DNA of 64,000 nt from Sporolactobacillus nakayamae (GCF_900113325.1 NZ_FOOY01000003.1:248001-312000), one strand, 5' to 3'; shown: positions 54,710-63,491, counted from the first letter of the stretch. Numbers and translations are program-made. Notes: a model not told the origin generated them from the sequence alone.

Positions 54710-55879
54710 TTATTGCACCTCTTCCTTTTGATAAGCAATCGTCCCTCGGCAAATCGTCAATACTAACTCATTTTGTTCATTTAAGACAATTAAATCGGCA
54801 TCTTTACCCGCCTCGAGAGATCCTTTACGATCAAAAACGCCGCACTGCAACGCAGGGTTAATCGCGCCCATCTGCACCACATCAGCGAGTGTCGCGTCGG
54901 TAAAGGCAAGTATATTGCGCAAAGCATCTTTCATTTTCAGCACACTTCCGGCGATGGTACCATCTTTAAGCACGGCAAGACCGTTATCTACATACACATC
55001 CTGACCGCCAAGATCGTAGACACCTTTATTCATGCACTTCGCGCGCATAGAGTCAGTGATCAAAATCATCCGATCACTGCCTTTTAACTTGTATGCGAGA
55101 TTTACCATACCTTGACAGACATGATGACCATCACAGATTAATTCCGTATAAAGACCATGATGAAGCAGTGCTCCTCCCAGAACGCCGGGTTCGCGATGGT
55201 GCATCCCTCTCATCCCGTTATACAGATGTGTCACTTGAGTAGCTCCTGCATCGATCGCTCGGATCACATCTTCATCAATACCGTTGGTGTGTCCGATTGA
55301 AGGGACGACACTTTGCGCTTTCAAATGGCGAATAAAATCAAAACCTCCTTTCGCTTCAGGTGCAAGTGTTACTTCTTTGATGTGATTGCCCGACAAATCT
55401 TGCCAATGATCGAAAAGCTCGCAATCTGGTTCAAGAATAAATTCTTCTGGTTGTGCACCTGTTTTCTCCTTATTTATAAATGGGCCTTCCAAATGGATGC
55501 CGATAATCTCTGCTTCCCCCGATTTCTGATGGCCAATCGCTTCACCTGCGTTGACAACGGCTTTTTCAATTGCAGGGATCGATTGTGTGATAGTCGTCGC
55601 TAAAAATGAAGTGGTTCCCTCTTTAGCAAGCGCAGCGGCAATGGTGCTCAAGGCTTTCGGTGTTGCGTCCATTGTATCTGCGCCGTTTGCTCCGTGAATA
55701 TGCATGTCAATCATACCTGGCAAACACTTGTAGGTATCCGGAAAATGGAGCGTTTGGTTCGCGGTTGCGGTTTCATTTGCACCAATACTGACAATCTTTT
55801 CCTTATCGATCAACAGACTGCTTTTTTCCAACCACTCATTCTTGCTGTAAATAGAGCATCCTTCAATTTTAGTCGCCAT
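54710..55879 (-). CDS. nagA: N-acetylglucosamine-6-phosphate deacetylase
   Basis: 389 aa. The HxH metal motif is in GMIDMHIHGANGADTMD; metal Glu in GIHLEGPFIN; further ligands in SIGHTNGI and MRGMHHREPG; catalytic Asp in LITDSMRAKC. First step in using imported or wall-derived N-acetylglucosamine-6-phosphate. AAGGAAGCG precedes the ATG, and a NagR-like operator lies 45-60 nt upstream. Confidence 0.95.
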   Translation of the reverse strand: MATKIEGCSIYSKNEWLEKSSLLIDKEKIVSIGANETATANQTLHFPDTYKCLPGMIDMHIHGANGADTMDATPKALSTIAAALAKEGTTSFLATTITQSIPAIEKAVVNAGEAIGHQKSGEAEIIGIHLEGPFINKEKTGAQPEEFILEPDCELFDHWQDLSGNHIKEVTLAPEAKGGFDFIRHLKAQSVVPSIGHTNGIDEDVIRAIDAGATQVTHLYNGMRGMHHREPGVLGGALLHHGLYTELICDGHHVCQGMVNLAYKLKGSDRMILITDSMRAKCMNKGVYDLGGQDVYVDNGLAVLKDGTIAGSVLKMKDALRNILAFTDATLADVVQMGAINPALQCGVFDRKGSLEAGKDADLIVLNEQNELVLTICRGTIAYQKEEVQ

Positions 55880-55922
55880 ACAATCGCTTCCTTTTTTCTT
55901 TTAGTTTATCACTCAATTCGTC

Positions 55923-55938
55923 GTATTGTCTAGACATC
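55923..55938. promoter_or_regulatory. NagR (dre-type) operator upstream of nagA
   Basis: TATTGTCTAGACATCT centres on the palindrome GTCTAGAC and matches the B. subtilis dre site AGTGGTCTAGACCACT at 11 of 16 positions. Confidence 0.65.
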
Positions 55939-55959
55939 TATACGTAATGATTATCCAAC

Positions 55960-56892
55960 TTAATTTGAACGTCTATTAATCAACTCAATCTCTCCCTGAT
56001 TAGTTACCCATTCGCATAGTCGGTATGTTTCCAATGCGTCTCTTTTATCAATTGGTTCACTTTGTCCCATTTTAACCGCCTGAATGAATGCAGAAATGAT
56101 TGGTTCAAAACCACGTTTGTGAAGTGTGCTCGTCCAATCATCAAATCGTTTCAACTGTCTTGCAGTGCCTTCTATCCATTCTCGTTCCATAAGATTATGA
56201 ACGACACATTCCCCATGCCTAGTCATCACTTGTGTTGTTTCCTCATTTGCGCCGCTTACACGATTCATGATTCCCGACACAAGAATATGTCCGCTTCGAA
56301 ATAGCGCGAGTATTCCTGAACATTGGTTTTCACTATTCCATGAAAAATGAACAGAGATTGGATCAATTGGCTTCCCGATGATAAATCGTACAGTGTCTAA
56401 AACGTGAATAAAATCATCGTATACAATGGTTCGCAAATCACCGGAGGCGTCCACTCGATTCTTTTGACAGATAATCATTGTTTTATCAGGCAAAAGCGAT
56501 GCTTCTGTAAGCAGTGGAGCAAATCTTCTGTTGAATCCTGTGGTCAGCATAACATGTTTTTCTTCAGCAAGCTTCGTCAGATATACAGCGCTTTCAAAAT
56601 GATCCGTAAGCGGTTTATCTGTATATACAGCTATACCTTCGTGAATCAAACGCTCAATAATCGTTGGATGCGCAGGCGTCGCCGCATGCACAAATGCAGC
56701 CTGTATCCCTTGTTTCAACAAATCATCAATCGATGTAAAAAGATGGTTCCATCGATACTTGGAGCGAATTTCATCGAGCGTATTTTCATTACGCGTGCAG
56801 AAATAAAAATCAACATCGTCCATGCACGCATAGATTGGAAGATAGGCATTTGCGGCAATTAAACCAATTCCAATTACACCTACTTTAATCAC
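55960..56892 (-). CDS. Gfo/Idh/MocA-family oxidoreductase
   Basis: 310 aa. The NAD(P)-binding start KVGVIGIGLIAANAYLPIYA and the DKP variant (VYTDKPLTDH) of the usual EKP motif; the catalytic-domain segment is YDDFIHVLDTVRF. It probably oxidises or epimerises a sugar derivative. It precedes nagA on the same strand with an 80-bp gap containing the NagR operator, so it may belong to sugar metabolism without being in the nag unit. Confidence 0.82.
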   Translation of the reverse strand: MIKVGVIGIGLIAANAYLPIYACMDDVDFYFCTRNENTLDEIRSKYRWNHLFTSIDDLLKQGIQAAFVHAATPAHPTIIERLIHEGIAVYTDKPLTDHFESAVYLTKLAEEKHVMLTTGFNRRFAPLLTEASLLPDKTMIICQKNRVDASGDLRTIVYDDFIHVLDTVRFIIGKPIDPISVHFSWNSENQCSGILALFRSGHILVSGIMNRVSGANEETTQVMTRHGECVVHNLMEREWIEGTARQLKRFDDWTSTLHKRGFEPIISAFIQAVKMGQSEPIDKRDALETYRLCEWVTNQGEIELINRRSN

Positions 56893-57201
56893 AGAACATC
56901 CATCCTCGCACTTGTTTCTTCCTATTGTAATACAATTCTCCCATGAATGGTTTATACAAAAGGGTTAAAGAATCATTTTCAATTCTAGTAGTACAACAGT
57001 CAGCAAATTTTCTTGTTCTTCGTATGTATTCTTCACGGCCTAAACTTTTACAACCATGTTATCTTAGATTTCGCTCTTCCGAAAGATCCGCCACTTTTCA
57101 AAAAAAGTTAAGAATCCCTTCTGTCGGTTTCATTTCTTGTTCTTTCCATACAGCCATAGGTTCAGACTTTCCTAACAAATAGCATCCAAACTTAACTGTA
57201 T
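56893..57201. other. Intergenic region with no recognised gene
   Basis: AT-rich sequence between the oxidoreductase start and the yneF terminator. A 79-codon plus-strand frame lacks a ribosome binding site. Confidence 0.4.
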
Positions 57202-57247
57202 AAAAAATAGCACCACCTTCTGTTTATTTTCAACAGAAAATGGCGCT
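57202..57247 (-). terminator. Terminator after yneF
   Basis: AGCGCCA and AACAGAA-type arms form an interrupted stem (AGCxCCA / TGGxGCT plus TTCTGTT / AACAGAA), followed by ATTTTTTA on the minus strand. Confidence 0.6.
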
Positions 57248-57384
57248 AAAAGTAAAGTTGAACCCTTAATCAAATCAAATTTCTAATTAGGATGAAGGAC
57301 GTCAACTCATGAAATAAGCGAGACACGTAGACGTATCCGTGTTTTATGTAAACCGTTCAAAACCTTGCTGCGCCTAAGCGTTGC

Positions 57385-57597
57385 TTATTTCGTTTGATGA
57401 TTGATCGCTTTCATCATCTGATTAATTTTCTTTTGTGACGGGTGCTGGCCCATTTGCGCCATCATCACGCGCAACATGTTTTCATTAATCGGCGGGTTTT
57501 TCTTAAGATAGTTCATCATATATTTACGGGCGATTAAAAAGCCGAGGATCAATCCGGCTGCCAAGCAAATGACGCCCACGAGTATGTACCAGAGCAT
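57385..57597 (-). CDS. yneF: YneF-family (UPF0154) membrane protein
   Basis: 70 aa. One N-terminal membrane helix ([20 protein letters not shown]), then the conserved [17 protein letters not shown] and [15 protein letters not shown]. Function unknown. In B. subtilis it lies near lexA-yneA as here, though the intervening genes are missing. ATG 57597 has AAGGAGG 10 nt upstream. Confidence 0.88.
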   Translation of the reverse strand: MLWYILVGVICLAAGLILGFLIARKYMMNYLKKNPPINENMLRVMMAQMGQHPSQKKINQMMKAINHQTK

Positions 57598-57634
57598 TCG
57601 TATGCTTCCTCCTTGTGTCAATTATCCATAGTTC

Positions 57635-57664
57635 AGTTTACACTATCTCATGATTTCCGGTCAA
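57635..57664 (-). promoter_or_regulatory. Promoter for yneF
   Basis: TTGACC (57659-57664), 18-nt spacer and TAAACT (57635-57640) on the minus strand. Confidence 0.45.
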
Positions 57665-57705
57665 CCTTGTACTCCTTGAAATCGTTCATTTCATCAAAAG
57701 ATAGA

Positions 57706-57752
57706 TAAAAAAAAAGAAAGCGTGTTCTTATAATAATAAGAAAAGCTTTCTT
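57706..57752 (-). terminator. Terminator downstream of yneA
   Basis: AAGAAAGC/GCTTTCTT outer and TTCTTAT/ATAAGAA inner arms form a two-part hairpin, followed by nine T on the minus strand. It lies about 200 nt after the yneA stop. Confidence 0.7.
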
Positions 57753-57769
57753 CTGAAGGAGGATGAAAA

Positions 57770-57805
57770 ATGGCCATTAATAATTTTAAAATCATTAACG
57801 GTTAA
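57770..57805 (+). CDS. Possible 11-codon ORF with strong ribosome binding site
   Basis: AAGGAGG is 7 nt before an ATG that encodes MAINNFKIING and stops. The same frame stays open for 26 further codons after the TAA. There is no clear plus-strand promoter, so it may be a decayed gene start rather than a real peptide. Confidence 0.25.
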   Translation: MAINNFKIING

Positions 57806-57947
57806 AAACTTCGCAAACACCAAAAATCAGAAAGGGACAAAGTGTTTGTACCAATACATGAACATCTAAATCCCTTTGTTATATAACAGTATATCACAAA
57901 AGCATACTTTTGCCAACGTAAAATAACCCACTCATAAATTTAACAAC

Positions 57948-58241
57948 TCACTTTTTCACCGGAATGATAAGCCTTTGATTTGGAATTATGTGGTCACGGA
58001 TTAATCCATTCTTACTCTTTGTCCAACTGACGAATGCCTGTTTTGATAGCCCTGGATTCTCATTTTGGTATTTTGTGGCAATAGACCAAAGTGAATCCCC
58101 TACTTTAACCGTAATTTTTTCATAGTTATTTTGATCAGCAGCAACTGTATTTGTTAATGTCAAAAATAAAACAACTGTCATAATACAAAACAAGATAAGA
58201 AACGAAAGACCTTTTGTTTTTTTATTCGTAACTAAATTCAT
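57948..58241 (-). CDS. yneA: SOS-induced cell division suppressor YneA (LysM)
   Basis: 97 aa. An N-terminal membrane helix (LSFLILFCIMTVVLFLTLT) is followed by a LysM domain (ITVKVGDSLWSIATKY to IPNQRLIIPV). YneA halts septation during DNA damage in Bacillus. It is divergent from lexA with LexA boxes in its promoter. GAGGGGG lies 9 nt before the ATG. Confidence 0.92.
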   Translation of the reverse strand: MNLVTNKKTKGLSFLILFCIMTVVLFLTLTNTVAADQNNYEKITVKVGDSLWSIATKYQNENPGLSKQAFVSWTKSKNGLIRDHIIPNQRLIIPVKK

Positions 58242-58276
58242 TTAAAATTTCCCCCTCTAAGGAATGTGTGTTCTCG

Positions 58277-58290
58277 AGAACTCTTGTTCG
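58277..58290. promoter_or_regulatory. LexA box 1
   Basis: AGAACTCTTGTTCG, against the Bacillus consensus CGAACnnnnGTTCG. It lies just downstream of the yneA promoter, in its leader. Confidence 0.7.
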
Positions 58291-58298
58291 TTGTAACT

Positions 58299-58327
58299 AT
58301 CTTAATGCGAACGTGCATTTGTGTCAA
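58299..58327 (-). promoter_or_regulatory. sigmaA promoter for yneA
   Basis: TTGACA (58322-58327), 17-nt spacer and TAAGAT (58299-58304) on the minus strand. LexA box 2 fills the spacer. Confidence 0.75.
58308..58321. promoter_or_regulatory. LexA box 2
   Basis: CGAACGTGCATTTG lies exactly between the -35 and -10 of the yneA promoter. Confidence 0.65.
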
Positions 58328-58334
58328 TGGTTTT

Positions 58335-58348
58335 AGAACAAATGTTTG
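58335..58348. promoter_or_regulatory. LexA box 3
   Basis: AGAACAAATGTTTG overlaps the -35 of the lexA promoter, so LexA should repress its own gene. Confidence 0.75.
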
Positions 58349-58374
58349 CTTCTGTTTTTTTTGAATGGTATACT
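58346..58374 (+). promoter_or_regulatory. sigmaA promoter for lexA
   Basis: TTGCTT (58346-58351), 17-nt spacer and TATACT (58369-58374). Confidence 0.7.
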
Positions 58375-58404
58375 ATTGACAAGATAAGGAAAAGGAGAAG
58401 CATT

Positions 58405-59016
58405 ATGAAAATCTCAAATCGGCAGCAGTCTATATTAGATTTTATAAAACATGAAGTTGCGAGCAAAGGCTATCCACCATCGGTACGTGAAATTTGCGAC
58501 GCCGTCGGACTCGCATCGAGCTCAACGGTGCATGGTCATCTTGCACGCCTAGAAAAAAAAGGATATATCCGGCGTGATCCCACGAAACCAAGAGCTATTG
58601 AAGTGTTGGACCATGACAATGATGTATTTACGGAAAAGACAGTAAATATTCCTGTTATTGGAAAAGTAACCGCTGGGCTCCCAATCAGTGCCATTGAAAA
58701 TATTGAAGAATATTTTCCCATTCCAAGTTCAATGGTTGAGGATGCTGACGCATTTATTCTTAACGTATCCGGCGAAAGCATGATCAACGCAGGCATTCTT
58801 GATGGAGACAAGGTAATCGTCCGACAGCAGCATACAGCTGAAAATGGTGAAATTGTTGTTGCGATGACCGATGAGGACGAAGCAACTGTTAAGCGTTTCT
58901 TTAAGGAAAAAGACCATGTAAGACTTCAGCCGGAAAACTCACTGATGGATCCAATATTACTTGATAATTGTGTTATTCTTGGGAAAGTCGTTGGTGTCTT
59001 CCGGTCAATCAAATAA
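58405..59016 (+). CDS. lexA: LexA SOS repressor
   Basis: 203 aa. The N-terminal winged helix ([20 protein letters not shown]) binds DNA. The cleavage site Ala-Gly is in VTAGLPISA. The catalytic Ser is in [12 protein letters not shown] and the Lys in ATVKRFFKE. Divergent from yneA. AAAGGAG precedes the ATG at 58405; an upstream in-frame ATG at 58321 lies inside the promoter and operator region and is rejected. Confidence 0.96.
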   Translation: MKISNRQQSILDFIKHEVASKGYPPSVREICDAVGLASSSTVHGHLARLEKKGYIRRDPTKPRAIEVLDHDNDVFTEKTVNIPVIGKVTAGLPISAIENIEEYFPIPSSMVEDADAFILNVSGESMINAGILDGDKVIVRQQHTAENGEIVVAMTDEDEATVKRFFKEKDHVRLQPENSLMDPILLDNCVILGKVVGVFRSIK

Positions 59017-59048
59017 TCTGATACACAGATTCAAAGAACAATGTATGC

Positions 59049-59086
59049 AAAAGCCTCGGAGAAACTAGTGATCTTCCGAGGTTTTT
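59049..59086 (+). terminator. Terminator after lexA
   Basis: CCTCGGA pairs with TCCGAGG with extra A-U pairs at the base, followed by five T. Confidence 0.8.
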
Positions 59087-59157
59087 CTATAAGCAAGAAA
59101 GGATGATTTTGGTCCAGATACTAAGATAAGTGGCATTTTAAAGATATGAAAAGTGAG

Positions 59158-59236
59158 ATGCCTGCAGGAGCGTCTCTGTTGATCGTGAGGCAGTGAACCC
59201 CCGAAGATAATCATCTGTTCGTGGAGGCTTCCGGAT
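59158..59236 (-). repeat. Degenerate copy of the second dispersed repeat
   Basis: On the minus strand CGATCAACAGAGACGCTCC and neighbouring GTTCACTGCC resemble the segments at 22517-22563 and 41751-41826. A 62-codon frame across it is not convincing. Confidence 0.4.
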
Positions 59237-59384
59237 CACCCCAAGCGAGCAATCGGAGCATACACAAAAATCAGTATGGTTTATGGCCAAGCACAGCTTG
59301 ATTTTTCCTAACAAGTAAAGAAACATCCATGACCCGCTTGAATGAAAATATAAAATGCCCTATTTACGTATAAAAGTTTATTAT

Positions 59385-59868
59385 TTTGCCTTGCCGGTAC
59401 GATGATAAGGTCATAAGGTTCGATTGGGCGATCAGGTAAGCCCCCAATCTGAGAAATAAACGGAAAAATTCCGCTTAATTAGAAAACAAACGAAAAAATC
59501 GCTTGAATAGACGGAGAAATTTCGCCTATCGAATCGAAAAGCGTGAAAATGGAGGTTTTTTCTGTGCATAAGCGGAAAAATTACCCTTATGTACCTGTGA
59601 AACCAGCGCCAGGATGCATATAACCGGAAAATTTCCGTTTATTTATTCCGACCGCGTTACTTAATTAAGGATCAAAATGATTTATGAACTAGAAATGTCT
59701 GTTCAAGACAAGCTTGATGCAAAACCACATCTGGAGCAAAGGAGCTTTCGTATGTAAGGAACTTTCGCTAAGTGTAAGGGATCTTTCACTAATTACACAT
59801 ATGTCCTGTATGCAACGCGAAAGTCACCGCATCCTACGGAAGTAAGGACCGGGCGCTCTTTGCCCGGT
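59385..59868 (-). repeat. Composite intergenic repeat, copy 3 (reverse orientation)
   Basis: Read on the minus strand it begins with ACCGGGC/GCCCGGT (59848-59868), one 43-bp-type unit, the GAAAGTTCC modules, CTTGAACAGACATTTCTA, and the palindrome module, ending at GTACCGGCAAGGC. It is the most complete uninterrupted copy (484 bp). It fills most of the lexA to phasin-like gap. Confidence 0.85.
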
Positions 59869-60002
59869 TTTCTAACACTGATCAGAAAGTATAAAGAAAT
59901 TAAAGATTCAAGGAAACGAGTGTAAGTGCAACTAAGTCTTAGCCTTCGCCGGAGGCTTGCCAAGTTTTCTTACTCTCCAACTGAATTATAAGAAATACTC
60001 AC
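59869..60002. other. Flank of copy 3 with module D remnant
   Basis: GGAAACGAGTGTAAG and CAACTAAGTCTTAGCCTTCG (about 59911-59955) match module D of copy 1 in shortened form. No gene seen. Confidence 0.45.
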
Positions 60003-60033
60003 CCGACTTCGTATACATGACCTACAAAGTCGG
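60003..60033. promoter_or_regulatory. Inverted repeat upstream of the phasin-like gene
   Basis: CCGACTT pairs with AAGTCGG over a 17-nt spacer, 35-65 nt before the ATG. It may be an operator or a leader hairpin; a TAAAAT follows at once. Confidence 0.35.
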
Positions 60034-60066
60034 TTAAAATGAAGGAAAGTGCGAGGAGGAAGAACA

Positions 60067-60393
60067 ATGAGTGATTTTCTGAAAAAAGGGTTTCTTATTG
60101 GACTTGGCGCAACACTTGCCAGCAAGGAAAAGGCTGAAAACTTTCTCGATGATCTTTCAAAAAGCGGCGGTGCAGCTGCTGAGGAAGCAAAAGCACTCTT
60201 AACAACGTTAAATGACAAAGGAAAAGACAGTACGGACAAATGGCGTAATGGTTTGCGACAGGAGGTTATTGATGCAATTAAGGATCTCGGATTTGTAAGC
60301 CAGGATGAATACACACAATTGCAGGAAAAGCTTGCTGTTTTAGAAAGCGAACTGTCTGAGTTAAAGAAAACAATAACAAACAATGAAAATTAA
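60067..60393 (+). CDS. Phasin-like coiled-coil protein
   Basis: 108 aa. A hydrophobic, glycine-rich start (MSDFLKKGFLIGLGATLASK) is followed by an amphipathic, Ala/Lys/Glu-rich helical body and a C-terminal leucine heptad region (LQEKLAVLESELSELKKT). This layout matches small phasin-like or PHA-synthesis-regulator-like proteins that precede UbiB-type kinases in Firmicutes. ATG 60067 is supported by GAGGAGG. Confidence 0.75.
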   Translation: MSDFLKKGFLIGLGATLASKEKAENFLDDLSKSGGAAAEEAKALLTTLNDKGKDSTDKWRNGLRQEVIDAIKDLGFVSQDEYTQLQEKLAVLESELSELKKTITNNEN

Positions 60394-60411
60394 CCTGCAT
60401 AGGTGAAGTCT

Positions 60412-62091
60412 ATGATCGGAAAACATATACGCCATATTAAAAGATATCAAGAAATCGTCTCTGTACTCGTGAAATATGGCTTTGGTTATATTGTGAAAGA
60501 TGTCGGTTTGTTTCACTTACTATCATTACCGAAACAGATCGTTTCTGATTTTTCAGGAAACGGAAATGATCAAAAATCTCTAGGTCAACGTATTCGGTTA
60601 ATGCTTGAAGAACTGGGGCCGACCTTTATCAAGTTGGGTCAGCTTTTGAGTCTCAGAACAGACATTCTTCCGGGCCAGATCGCCGAGGCAATGCGGGATC
60701 TTCAGGATCGGGTTACACCCGTAGATCCACAAACAATCAAGACTATTATCTCTCAAGAATTCGGTTCATCTGTTGAGGATGTGTTTGCTCAATTTGATGA
60801 AACCTGCATGGCTGCTGCTTCAATTGCTCAAGCGCATCATGCCATTTTAAAGACAGGTGAAGAGGTCGCTGTAAAAATTAGACGACCGGATATTGAAGCG
60901 GTGATAGAAAACGATATTGAGATTCTTTGGGATCTTGCATCGCTTGTTGAAAAACGATACGAATGGGCACGTACCTATCAGATCATAGACCTTGTAGAAG
61001 AGTTTTCACTTGCGATCCGTAAAGAACTGGACTATATCATGGAAGCGCGGACAACTGAAAAACTCCACGACTTTTTCAGTAAAGATGATCATGTCATTAT
61101 TCCAAAGGTCTATCACGATTTTTCAACAAAGAAAGTATTGACTTTGGACTATGTTCACGGCTATAAGTATGGAGAATTGATTACTGACCATCCGAAAGGC
61201 ATCGATAATAAACTAATTTGTGAACGGCTCGTGCGTTCGTTTCTTGATCAGGCATTAATCTGTGGCATCTTCCATGGTGATCCCCATCCTGGCAATCTTT
61301 TCTTTTCTCCCGAGAATAAGATTGTCTATATTGATTTCGGACAAGTCGGGTATTTGAATGAATCAATGAAACGTGATTTTGGTGACCTGATTATTGGACT
61401 TATGAAAGGGAACACCGAACTGCTTTACCGCACTATTTCGGCAATGGCCGTGATCCCTGACGACTTGAACGAACGTCAGTTTAAAGCCGATCTAGATGTC
61501 CTTCGTGAAAAATACTATCGCCTGCCCTTTAAGGACGTTCACATTGGGAAGGTTATTCGTGATGTTTTTGACGTGACAAAAAAGCATCATATTGGTATTC
61601 CTAAGAACTACACACTGCTTGGCAAGGCGTTGATAACGCTTGAAGGCCTGATAACAAAACTAGATGATGACATCAATATACTTGAACTTGCCGAACCTTA
61701 CGGACATCGGCTAATTATCAGGCGCCTGGATCCCAGTGAACTGTCAAAAAAAATTCTCATGAATGGCTATGACGTTGTTGAAAACAGCATGCGCCTCCCC
61801 TCTCTATTACGAAAGACCTTAACACATCTTTATAAGGGAAAGACCCGGGTGGAGATGAAACTGCCTCAGCTAGAATTTTTGCTTGCTAAAGTAGATCGTG
61901 CCGCTAATCGCATCTCATTCAGCATCATGTTACTTTCATTCAGCATTATTTTGGCCTGCATTATTCTCGGTGAAACGTTTGGATCACGCTCACTCCTCAG
62001 CAATGTTCCGATTCTTGGCATTGCTGTTACCGTTGTCCTCTTCATGTTCATGATCGTTCTCTTATCAATCTTTCGCTCCGGGCGTTTCTAA
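60412..62091 (+). CDS. UbiB/ABC1 (AarF) family atypical kinase
   Basis: 559 aa. Family motifs are in order: PTFIKLGQLLSLRTDILP (KxGQ), AAASIAQAH (Ala-rich loop), AVKIRRPD (Lys), HGDPHPGNLFF and VYIDFGQVG (metal site). Two C-terminal membrane helices anchor it. The family supports isoprenoid-lipid or quinone handling; its target in Gram-positives is unclear. It follows the phasin-like gene by 18 nt with AGGTGA before ATG 60412. Confidence 0.92.
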   Translation: MIGKHIRHIKRYQEIVSVLVKYGFGYIVKDVGLFHLLSLPKQIVSDFSGNGNDQKSLGQRIRLMLEELGPTFIKLGQLLSLRTDILPGQIAEAMRDLQDRVTPVDPQTIKTIISQEFGSSVEDVFAQFDETCMAAASIAQAHHAILKTGEEVAVKIRRPDIEAVIENDIEILWDLASLVEKRYEWARTYQIIDLVEEFSLAIRKELDYIMEARTTEKLHDFFSKDDHVIIPKVYHDFSTKKVLTLDYVHGYKYGELITDHPKGIDNKLICERLVRSFLDQALICGIFHGDPHPGNLFFSPENKIVYIDFGQVGYLNESMKRDFGDLIIGLMKGNTELLYRTISAMAVIPDDLNERQFKADLDVLREKYYRLPFKDVHIGKVIRDVFDVTKKHHIGIPKNYTLLGKALITLEGLITKLDDDINILELAEPYGHRLIIRRLDPSELSKKILMNGYDVVENSMRLPSLLRKTLTHLYKGKTRVEMKLPQLEFLLAKVDRAANRISFSIMLLSFSIILACIILGETFGSRSLLSNVPILGIAVTVVLFMFMIVLLSIFRSGRF

Positions 62092-63363
62092 AGAGCCCTT
62101 CACCATCGGCTCTATTGCAGCTCGTTCCTCAATTGTATCTGCCGGAACAAAAAACAAGTAATAAAACGCTGAAAGTACAGTCATTGCTCCTACAATTAAG
62201 AACAGTGATTCTATCGACAAGACTTTCGGATAAGAGAAGGTAATAAATCCAAGAGTCAATGACTGAGAGAGCATCAGTATCGGTGTGCTCCAGCTCTCCA
62301 CCCGCCCCATCATTTTGGGGTCGACAATATGAGGCATCCACCCTCCAATAGCGACATTTACCAATGGAATCATGAGTGTTGAAAGAAAAATCATTACAAA
62401 AAAAAGATAGACAGTTGATACATAACCCGCACAAATCATGAACAAGCCGCTTGTAAGTAAACCGATAATGATCATCGAACGGAAGCGGCATTTTCCAGCG
62501 CACACAGATGCCGCCACGCTGCCAATTAAAATACCGAATCCCGCAATAACACCCGCCCAAACGGAAAACAACTCATATGAATGAGGAACCAGTTTATATT
62601 TTAAGATAAAGATGAGCATAACACTGCATCCACCGTTAATCACACCAAAGATTGTGAAGCTGGCAACAAGTGAAGTCAACAGTTTATCCTTTATAATATA
62701 AAAGAAGCCTTGATTAAAGTCTGAAAAAATTGATCGAATCGTTGTTGACTTTACGTTGTAACTGCCGTTTGGCAAACGAACTTCTGCGCGAATTTTCGGC
62801 AGACGTATTAAAATTGCCGAAATAATAAATGATAAAGCGTCAATTATTATTGCGCCTTGCGGTCCCATGTACCAGTAGACAAGTGCCCCTAACCCATTTC
62901 CAAAAATCATAAAGATACTGCTTACCATTTGGTTTAATCCTGCGGCGACAGCATAGTCGCCTTTTCTTAATATACCTTGTAAGATGGCCTGTTCAGCAGG
63001 TGCAAAGAATTTAGCGACGGCTGCTCTCAAGAAGATAACTGGAAAAATCCAGCTCAAATGCTCGAACTCTACCGCAACGAGTAATGCGATCGAAAGAAAA
63101 GCGCTTATCCAATCACAGTTAGATGCTATTTTCTGACGATCCATTCGATCTGCCGCAACGCCCACGATCCAGAAAATTAGTAGTGACGGCAGGGAGAACA
63201 TCAACTCATTCAATGTTGCCAAGTAGGGCTGATGACTAAATCGATCAAGAAAATAGAAAATTAATGCGGTCATACCAATGACGCTCCCTAACTGAGATGT
63301 TACAGAAGCAGTAAAGAGTAAAGAATATTGCCTATTTTTAAAGATGGCAAACGACGCTTTCAT
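62065..63363 (-). CDS. MFS transporter, 12-helix type
   Basis: 432 aa, about twelve membrane helices, with ADRMDRQKIA as the motif A loop. The layout (RAAVAKFFAPAEQAILQGIL in helix 4-5 region) resembles the macrolide-efflux/enterobactin-exporter MFS group. Substrate unknown. It overlaps the 3' end of the UbiB gene by 27 bp in convergent orientation. Confidence 0.85.
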   Translation of the reverse strand: MKASFAIFKNRQYSLLFTASVTSQLGSVIGMTALIFYFLDRFSHQPYLATLNELMFSLPSLLIFWIVGVAADRMDRQKIASNCDWISAFLSIALLVAVEFEHLSWIFPVIFLRAAVAKFFAPAEQAILQGILRKGDYAVAAGLNQMVSSIFMIFGNGLGALVYWYMGPQGAIIIDALSFIISAILIRLPKIRAEVRLPNGSYNVKSTTIRSIFSDFNQGFFYIIKDKLLTSLVASFTIFGVINGGCSVMLIFILKYKLVPHSYELFSVWAGVIAGFGILIGSVAASVCAGKCRFRSMIIIGLLTSGLFMICAGYVSTVYLFFVMIFLSTLMIPLVNVAIGGWMPHIVDPKMMGRVESWSTPILMLSQSLTLGFITFSYPKVLSIESLFLIVGAMTVLSAFYYLFFVPADTIEERAAIEPMVKGSLETPGAKD

Positions 63364-63491
63364 TTTGTTCCACTCGTTTCTTAGTCATGTTTTTTCTTCA
63401 TGACCCAATTGTAAAACGCAGCCTAATAAAATGATTCGACCTGCTGTAGGGTTTCTTTCTCCGGCTGAGGTCTGAATCTTACTCAGCCTCT

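Noticed and set aside
56943-57182. 79-codon plus-strand frame
   Set aside because: No Shine-Dalgarno sequence and low-complexity, basic composition typical of chance frames.
59138-59326. 62-codon minus-strand frame after lexA
   Set aside because: It runs through a degenerate dispersed repeat and has no ribosome binding site.
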